Below, in pieces: positions 38,601 to 40,404 of a stretch of DNA of 40,404 nt. The notes under the pieces are model-generated. The model was not told where the DNA came from and ran no database searches. It was given only the letters and a program-made list of their open reading frames with translations. The stretch is from Amaricoccus sp. (GTDB lineage Bacteria; Pseudomonadota; Alphaproteobacteria; Rhodobacterales; Rhodobacteraceae): NCBI RefSeq assembly GCF_017995835.1, contig NZ_JAGOID010000016.1, positions 1 through 40,404 of the forward strand, written 5' to 3'. The first letter of the stretch is position 1. The number at the start of each line of letters is the position of its first letter. Both the position numbers and the translations under genes were made by a program.

Positions 38601-38913
38601 GCTTCTGAAGATCTGGTCCGCGGTCCTCGAGCGCGACGACATCGGCGTGCACGACAACTTCTTCGACATCGGCGGCCATTCGCTCCGCGCGACGCAGCTC
38701 GCCTCGCGCATCCGGCGCGAGCTCGGCATCGACGTGGCGCTGCGGACGATCTTCGAGAACCCCACCGTCGCCGCGCTCGCCCGGGCGACCGGGACAGCCG
38801 CGGCCGAACCGCCGGCGGCGCCCGACGCGCCGCAGCCCACGCCCTCGCGCGAGGACGGCATCAAGCCGGTGTCCCGCACGACGCGGCAGCGCAGAATGGC
38901 GGCCGCGCCATGA
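35680..38913 (+). CDS. Nonribosomal peptide synthetase 4: C-A-PCP, last module, no thioesterase
   Basis: Single-module NRPS of 1077 aa from the ATG at 35680. It begins [20 protein letters not shown], the usual start of condensation domains that follow an epimerase, and has HHVILDGWS (H141-H142, D146), a form common in C domains accepting a D-residue. Adenylation: A3 FTSGSTGRPKG from 607 and A4 FDATTFE from 651; code by eye DAFFMGVTF-K, closest to Ile or Val codes. A10 NGKIDRRAL at 943; carrier Ser1001 in GGHSLR. After the carrier there are only about 45 residues, rich in Ala and Pro, ending GIKPVSRTTRQRRMAAAP. No thioesterase, reductase or terminal C domain is present, so release must occur in trans or spontaneously. 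The stop overlaps the next ATG. Confidence 0.95.
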   Translation: MSTIEDIYELSPMQAGMLFHTICETDARPYFEQVVIPFEGAVDMDALSRAWNSVAAANPALRTSVHWEALDKPVQVVRRGVTVPIEEWDLRHVAAGRREAAFQERLAEDRARGFDLEAAPLMRIALARMTEGSRRMVLSFHHVILDGWSLQAVFGQFSDAYASLVAGRTPAPRPARPYRAFIEWLQARDPAHARRHWAEALRDAPGPSGIAGAVAPVAAPGAAPEDFDEIGCRLSAAETERLRAAGQARKLTLNTLLQGAWALVLSRFAGSEDVVYGVTVSGRPAEIAGVEGMIGLFINTVPLRVRVPDRAGVVEWLSALQADQLRARDFDHCSLVQIRDWAGLPAERPLFDTILAFENYPIRRTDDGARAEVTFIERTNYPLSVAVVPGDGLRIRLLHDTRAMTRERVEEIGAALRATLVELAAALGASVPVTLGDVFSATAPEIALVDMASSYPRASIPELFDEIATRYPEAAALEQPGRPVSYSGLSSLAHSLAAEMAGLGVRPGDRVAILAGSTVNVAAAMLATLRLGAAYVPLDAAYPHDRLAAILQETRARLIVTDTEHRDRAGRLGVPLLSLGSGAVATAGQGEPPEVRVDPEAIAYVMFTSGSTGRPKGIEIPHRAIVRLVRNTNYVDIGPGDRLARHSNCAFDATTFEIWGALLNGAAAVEIDRDTMLTPDRLAETIAARGVTTMFLTTALLNRIVAERPDSLAGLDTLMFGGEAADVEAVRALLDARHPARILHVYGPTESTTFATWHRVDRVEEGQRTLPIGREIAHTTAYVLDRALRPVPAGAPGELFLGGDGLARGYFGQPALTAEAFLPDPFSATPGRRLYRTGDRVRRDAAGRLVFLERIDAQVKVRGYRIEPGEIEALLLADPEVDEAVTLLRGNGDGRSILAYVGARNARPDALADRLMQELAARLPSYMLPAGICVLDTLPITPNGKIDRRALPAPGDIRPSRDLPDVVPDATEAQLLKIWSAVLERDDIGVHDNFFDIGGHSLRATQLASRIRRELGIDVALRTIFENPTVAALARATGTAAAEPPAAPDAPQPTPSREDGIKPVSRTTRQRRMAAAP

Positions 38914-40049
38914 CGTTCTCGCTCGCCGGTTTGACCTTCAACCATGATCCCGCCTCGTCGAGCGTCAGCGCGCTCAACATCCGGCTGAACGCAATCCACG
39001 AGGTGTCGACGCCGGAGTGGCTGCCGGACCGCGCCGTGCAGTTTCCGGCCGCCTATTCGATCAGCGACACGACAGGCGCCCGGGTCGAGGTCAGGGCAGA
39101 CCTCACCGGCGATCCGAACGCCCGAGTCGAGATGCGCGCGATCCCCGCCTCGCCCTTCATACCGAACGTCCTCGGGCCGACGGCGACGGTCCGGGTCAAC
39201 TTTCCGCCGAACGGGATACGGCGAAACGTCGGGTTCCCCCTGCTCGGCCCGCTGTTCCGGACAGCAGGCGTCGGCGCCCATGACGCCGCCTGGCGCTGGC
39301 AGGTGCGCGCGGTCGGCCCCGGCCCGTGGCACGACTTCGACGTCAGCGCGCACCGCATCTACGTCGTTCTTCGAGAGCCGACGCTGCCCTGGACGCAGCA
39401 GCCCTTCACCCGCCAGAACACGCAGCTGCCCTGGGCGGAGGTGCTCGAATGGGCCTGCCGCTGGGCCGCTCTCTCGCAGTCGGTCGACAGGGCTGCGGCG
39501 GCGATCACGTTCCAGGTCTTCCAGCTCGGCGCGATCGGGTGCATCGCCTATGACTGCACGGGTGGCAGCTTCACGAACTACGCCTATCCCGAATTCGACT
39601 GCACGTCCTTCCTCGCCAGACTGGCCGGGGGCTACGGTCGAGGCCCGCGAGTGAACTGCTCCGATTGCGCAACGATGGTGTCGACCTTCGCCAATTGCGT
39701 GGGGGCCGACCTCTGGCAGTCGCAGATGTTCAACATCGTGGCGCCCTTCCAGTGCAACCTGACGCGGCTGATCGGCGCCTACTTCTTCGGAGCCGTCTGC
39801 GGAGCCGGGCTCTTCAACTACCACGAGGTCGCGTGGGAGGGCGCCTGTTCCGACATCGAGGACGTCTACGACGCCTGTCTCGAGGTGATTGCACCGCCGC
39901 CGCCATTGCCGTCGCTGGCGCCCTTCCTGCCTGCCGACGTGGCCTTCGGATGGGCTCCGGGCTGCTACCGCGACCTCCTGGTCGCCCCGGCGTCGCGCCC
40001 CCTCTGCCAGGCGCAGCCGCAGACCAGACAGCGCCGAATGGTTTACTGA
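38910..40049 (+). CDS. Uncharacterised two-domain protein with transglutaminase-like C-H-D pattern
   Basis: Protein of 379 aa, ATGA-coupled to the last NRPS gene. Residues 1-165 look like an all-beta domain (ALNIRLNAI, VRVNFPPNGI, AWRWQVRA, HRIYVVLREPTLPW). From about 175 there is an alpha/beta domain with C250 or C253 in RVNCSDCATMVSTFANCVG, H305 in FNYHEVAWEG and D318 or D321 in SDIEDVYDACLEV. The order and spacing fit the Cys-His-Asp triad of transglutaminase-like/papain-fold enzymes. It is cysteine-rich (about 13 Cys). I recall similar uncharacterised bacterial proteins but no known function. Given the missing thioesterase, an acyl-transfer or peptide-release role is attractive but unproven; a protease or inactive homologue is also possible. 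The C-terminus ends TRQRRMVY, sharing TRQRRM with the NRPS 4 tail. Confidence 0.8.
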   Translation: MTFSLAGLTFNHDPASSSVSALNIRLNAIHEVSTPEWLPDRAVQFPAAYSISDTTGARVEVRADLTGDPNARVEMRAIPASPFIPNVLGPTATVRVNFPPNGIRRNVGFPLLGPLFRTAGVGAHDAAWRWQVRAVGPGPWHDFDVSAHRIYVVLREPTLPWTQQPFTRQNTQLPWAEVLEWACRWAALSQSVDRAAAAITFQVFQLGAIGCIAYDCTGGSFTNYAYPEFDCTSFLARLAGGYGRGPRVNCSDCATMVSTFANCVGADLWQSQMFNIVAPFQCNLTRLIGAYFFGAVCGAGLFNYHEVAWEGACSDIEDVYDACLEVIAPPPPLPSLAPFLPADVAFGWAPGCYRDLLVAPASRPLCQAQPQTRQRRMVY

Positions 40050-40072
40050 CGTCCATGACAGGGGAAAGCGAC

Positions 40073-40404
40073 ATGCAACCCGACCCGCGCCTCGAGGCCC
40101 TGCGCGCGCGGTTCCAGTTCGACCAGCTGCTCGGCAGATCGCGGCGGCGGGACTACTTCTTCGTCCTGGGATACCGGATGCATGGCGGCGAGATCAGCGA
40201 CGCCCGTCTGGTTGACTCGCGCGCCGGGCCGTTCCGCGGGCGGGGCCGGTTTCGCAACGCCGTCTGGCAGCCGCAACCGCGCGGCTTGGCGGCGGGGCTC
40301 GATCCGATCATCATCGACAGCCTCGAGCTGCCCAGCTTTGCCAGCGCCGAGACCGAGCTGCGCAGGCTGTTGGGCGAGTTCCACGTCCCGATCCGGCTCG
40401 AGCC
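40073..40404 (+). CDS. Unknown protein downstream of the NRPS cluster (partial, runs off the window)
   Basis: Open frame from the ATG at 40073, with AGGGGAAAG about five bases upstream; an in-frame ATG at 40055 is an alternative. About 110 residues are visible, starting MQPDPRLEALRARFQFDQLL. They include RRRDYFFVLGYRMHGGEISD and end in a helical FASAETELRRLLGEFHVP. Composition and codon use match the cluster. I recognise no domain, signal peptide or membrane segment. The 23-base gap to the transglutaminase-like gene suggests the same transcript, so it may be a further accessory gene of the peptide pathway, or may work together with the transglutaminase-like protein. Confidence 0.7.
   Translation, partial: MQPDPRLEALRARFQFDQLLGRSRRRDYFFVLGYRMHGGEISDARLVDSRAGPFRGRGRFRNAVWQPQPRGLAAGLDPIIIDSLELPSFASAETELRRLLGEFHVPIRLE

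Overview
The window is high-GC DNA from what looks like an alphaproteobacterium, possibly Rhodobacterales or a related order. That placement is an inference from the GyrA sequence style (with the QRRGGKG GyrA box), the G/C-ending codons and the sugar ABC/GMC/LacI gene organisation. No rRNA, tRNA, CRISPR array or intact insertion sequence was seen.

Left part (1-9427, all +): a carbohydrate uptake and oxidation operon. It has the end of a substrate-binding protein gene, two MalF/MalG-type permeases, a MalK/UgpC-type ATPase, two adjacent GMC flavoprotein oxidoreductases, a LacI-type regulator and a large FAD protein of the fumarate reductase/succinate dehydrogenase flavoprotein type. Many of these genes overlap by 1-4 bases. 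The likely logic is import of a sugar-like substrate, oxidation by flavoenzymes and control by the LacI protein; the substrate cannot be read from the sequence.

Middle (9428-19202): a mixed region. A TauE/SafE-type membrane exporter is preceded by direct repeats in 11-bp phase. A Uma2-type PD-(D/E)XK protein and gyrA (TTG start, with a visible promoter) lie on the minus strand. Then comes a visibly lower-GC hypothetical gene (DUF5677-like) that looks acquired, a ParB-like protein, a gene-poor spacer, a ferredoxin-reductase-type flavoprotein, and a VOC protein plus a DHFR/RibD-like reductase behind a promoter whose spacer contains a TetR-type palindrome.

Right part (19260-40404, all +, continuing past the end): a nonribosomal peptide synthetase cluster apparently read from one promoter at 19260-19288. 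Its order is a small coiled-coil-like unknown protein, an S53 (kumamolisin/sedolisin) homologue whose catalytic serine is replaced by glycine, then four NRPS proteins: C-A-MT-PCP, C-A-PCP, C-A-MT-PCP-E and C-A-PCP. A two-domain protein with a transglutaminase-like Cys/His/Asp pattern and an unknown partial gene follow. The four NRPS genes and the transglutaminase-like gene are joined by 4-base start/stop overlaps. Specificity residues read by eye suggest a tetrapeptide core of N-methyl-Gln/Glu, beta-alanine, N-methyl-D-Val and Ile/Val. No thioesterase or reductase release domain is present. The pseudo-protease and the transglutaminase-like protein are therefore the most interesting candidates for an unusual substrate-handling or peptide-release step, and this cluster is the best candidate for an undescribed system in the window.
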